The notes under the pieces are model-generated. The model was given only the letters and a program-made list of their open reading frames with translations, made no database searches and was not told the DNA's origin. From assembly GCA_902381685.1 (NCBI GenBank), contig LR698958.1, positions 497,672-561,671 of the forward strand: 64,000 nt of DNA. The letters are read 5' to 3'. Positions 63,008 to 64,000 of this stretch are shown here, piece by piece; the stretch's first letter is position 1; the number at the start of each line of letters is the position of its first letter. A program made the translations under genes and the position numbers. This stretch comes from Lachnospiraceae bacterium (GTDB lineage Bacteria > Bacillota > Clostridia > Lachnospirales > Lachnospiraceae).

Positions 63008-63949
63008 ATGAAATATATTAACACGTTACATGAAGGGGAGACAGTCAGGGACATTTACTTATGTAAAACAAAACGGTCTGCGGAAACAAGAAATGGAAAA
63101 CCGTATGATAATCTGCTCCTACAGGACAAAACAGGAACGCTGGACGGGAAAGTGTGGGATCCAAATTCAAGCGGAATAGCAGACTATGATGAAATGGACT
63201 TCATCGAAGTGTTTGGAGAAGTCATCAGTTACAACGGCACACTGCAGTTAAATATCCGTCAGATCCGAAAAGCGTTTGAGGACGAATACAATCCGGCAGA
63301 CTATATGCCTACAAGTGAAAAAAGTGTAGACGTCATGTATGATGAACTGCTTGGATACATCAGACAGGTAAACAATCCATATCTGCATAAGGCGTTAGAG
63401 CATTATTTTGTCGATGATGAAGCATTTATCAGACAATTCAAAGCACATTCAGCGGCAAAAACAGTACATCACGGATTCGCCGGAGGCTTGTTAGAACATA
63501 CATTAAGCATTGTAAAGCTGTGCGAATACTATGTGGGAGCATATCCGATTTTAAACAAAGATTTATTATTTACAGCGGCAATCTTCCATGACATTGGGAA
63601 AACAAAAGAATTATCCGCATTTCCGGAAAACGACTACACAGACGATGGACAGTTATTAGGACATATCGTGATCGGTGTGGAAATGATACATGATGCAATT
63701 CGCACGATTGACGGTTTCCCGGAAAAATTGGCAAGCGAACTAAAACACTGCATTTTGGCACATCACGGAGAACTGGAATACGGCTCACCGAAAAAACCAG
63801 CGCTTGCAGAGGCGGTTGCCTTGAATTTCGCGGACAGCACAGATGCAAAAATGCAGACATTAACAGAAATATTCAAAGATAAACAGGGAAGCGAATGGAT
63901 CGGGTATAATCGATTGTTTGAATCGAACTTAAGAAGAACCAGTTTGTGA
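63008..63949 (+). CDS. yhaM: 3'-5' exoribonuclease YhaM-type (OB fold plus HD domain)
   Basis: 313 residues. The N-terminal OB-fold nucleic-acid domain (about 5-95) is followed by an HD phosphohydrolase domain with GLLEHTLSIV, IFHDIGKTKE (His-Asp pair) and CILAHHGELEYGSPKKP, the typical YhaM C-terminal signature. It trims RNA from the 3' end and is found across Firmicutes. It starts 44 bp after the HtrA-like gene with AAAGAGGAAAG as SD; co-transcription is possible. Confidence 0.93.
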   Translation: MKYINTLHEGETVRDIYLCKTKRSAETRNGKPYDNLLLQDKTGTLDGKVWDPNSSGIADYDEMDFIEVFGEVISYNGTLQLNIRQIRKAFEDEYNPADYMPTSEKSVDVMYDELLGYIRQVNNPYLHKALEHYFVDDEAFIRQFKAHSAAKTVHHGFAGGLLEHTLSIVKLCEYYVGAYPILNKDLLFTAAIFHDIGKTKELSAFPENDYTDDGQLLGHIVIGVEMIHDAIRTIDGFPEKLASELKHCILAHHGELEYGSPKKPALAEAVALNFADSTDAKMQTLTEIFKDKQGSEWIGYNRLFESNLRRTSL

Positions 63950-63961
63950 AAAAAGTGTGAA

Positions 63962-63998
63962 CGGGGACGTAGTAAAATGAAGAAATGCTACGTCCCCG
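63962..63998 (+). terminator. Hairpin after yhaM at the window edge
   Basis: CGGGGACGTAG (63962-63972) pairs with CTACGTCCCCG (63988-63998). The window ends before any T tract can be seen. Confidence 0.7.
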
Positions 63999-64000
63999 AT

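Overview
The window looks like chromosome of a low-GC, strictly fermentative gut Firmicute of the Lachnospiraceae type (Ruminococcus/Mediterraneibacter-like; the genus is a guess). This rests on AT-rich third positions, GGAGG ribosome sites, pyruvate formate-lyase fermentation genes, large sortase-type surface glycosidases with TGD anchors, and Firmicute housekeeping genes (gdpP-rplI-dnaB, mutS2, yhaM).

Layout. 1-1304 is the right part of an ISL3-family insertion sequence whose transposase is frameshifted. 1427-12407 is a nucleoside uptake and salvage operon: deoB, cdd, an ABC importer (ATPase, two permeases, BMP-type binding lipoprotein), pdp, deoC, add, a Crp/Fnr regulator and purine nucleoside phosphorylase. 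It imports nucleosides, deaminates and phosphorolyses them, and sends the pentose to glycolysis. 12466-15160 holds a membrane-protein gene cut in two by an IS3-family element, then tRNA-Cys. 15269-21498 holds a sortase-type beta-helix surface protein, a ThrE-type exporter, a frameshifted HTH-membrane gene, a small membrane-anchored protein and an M42 peptidase.

21607-51059 is the most distinctive part: a dispersed host-glycan locus. It has GH112 galacto-N-biose/lacto-N-biose phosphorylase, a cupin-type HTH regulator, two AraC regulators, a split chromate-transporter pair, a 1894-residue GH110 alpha-1,3-galactosidase (blood-group-B type), a CUT1 sugar ABC transporter with a 55-residue membrane protein, a second intact ISL3 element, a sugar-phosphate nucleotidyltransferase, N-acetylhexosamine 1-kinase, galE and, after the core genes gdpP-rplI-dnaB, a 1730-residue GH95 alpha-1,2-fucosidase. 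Read together, GH95 removes the alpha-1,2-fucose and GH110 the alpha-1,3-galactose of B/H-type antigens outside the cell; the transporter imports the exposed Gal-beta-1,3-HexNAc; GH112, the kinase, the nucleotidyltransferase and GalE route it into metabolism. The pathway is inference from family assignments.

51110-63949 holds a MerR-type regulator, a ferredoxin, and a pyruvate formate-lyase operon in which the glycyl-radical domain is a separate 80-residue gene. Between that gene and the activase lie two copies of a 57-bp structured repeat and a long hairpin. Then follow an orphan substrate-binding lipoprotein, a two-component system with mutS2, an HtrA-like protein that seems to have lost its catalytic triad, and yhaM.

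Possible novelties to check first: the split pyruvate formate-lyase with structured intercistronic repeats, the GH95/GH110/GH112 route with a nucleotidyltransferase where galT is expected, and the two directly repeated ISL3 copies that bracket about 36 kb.
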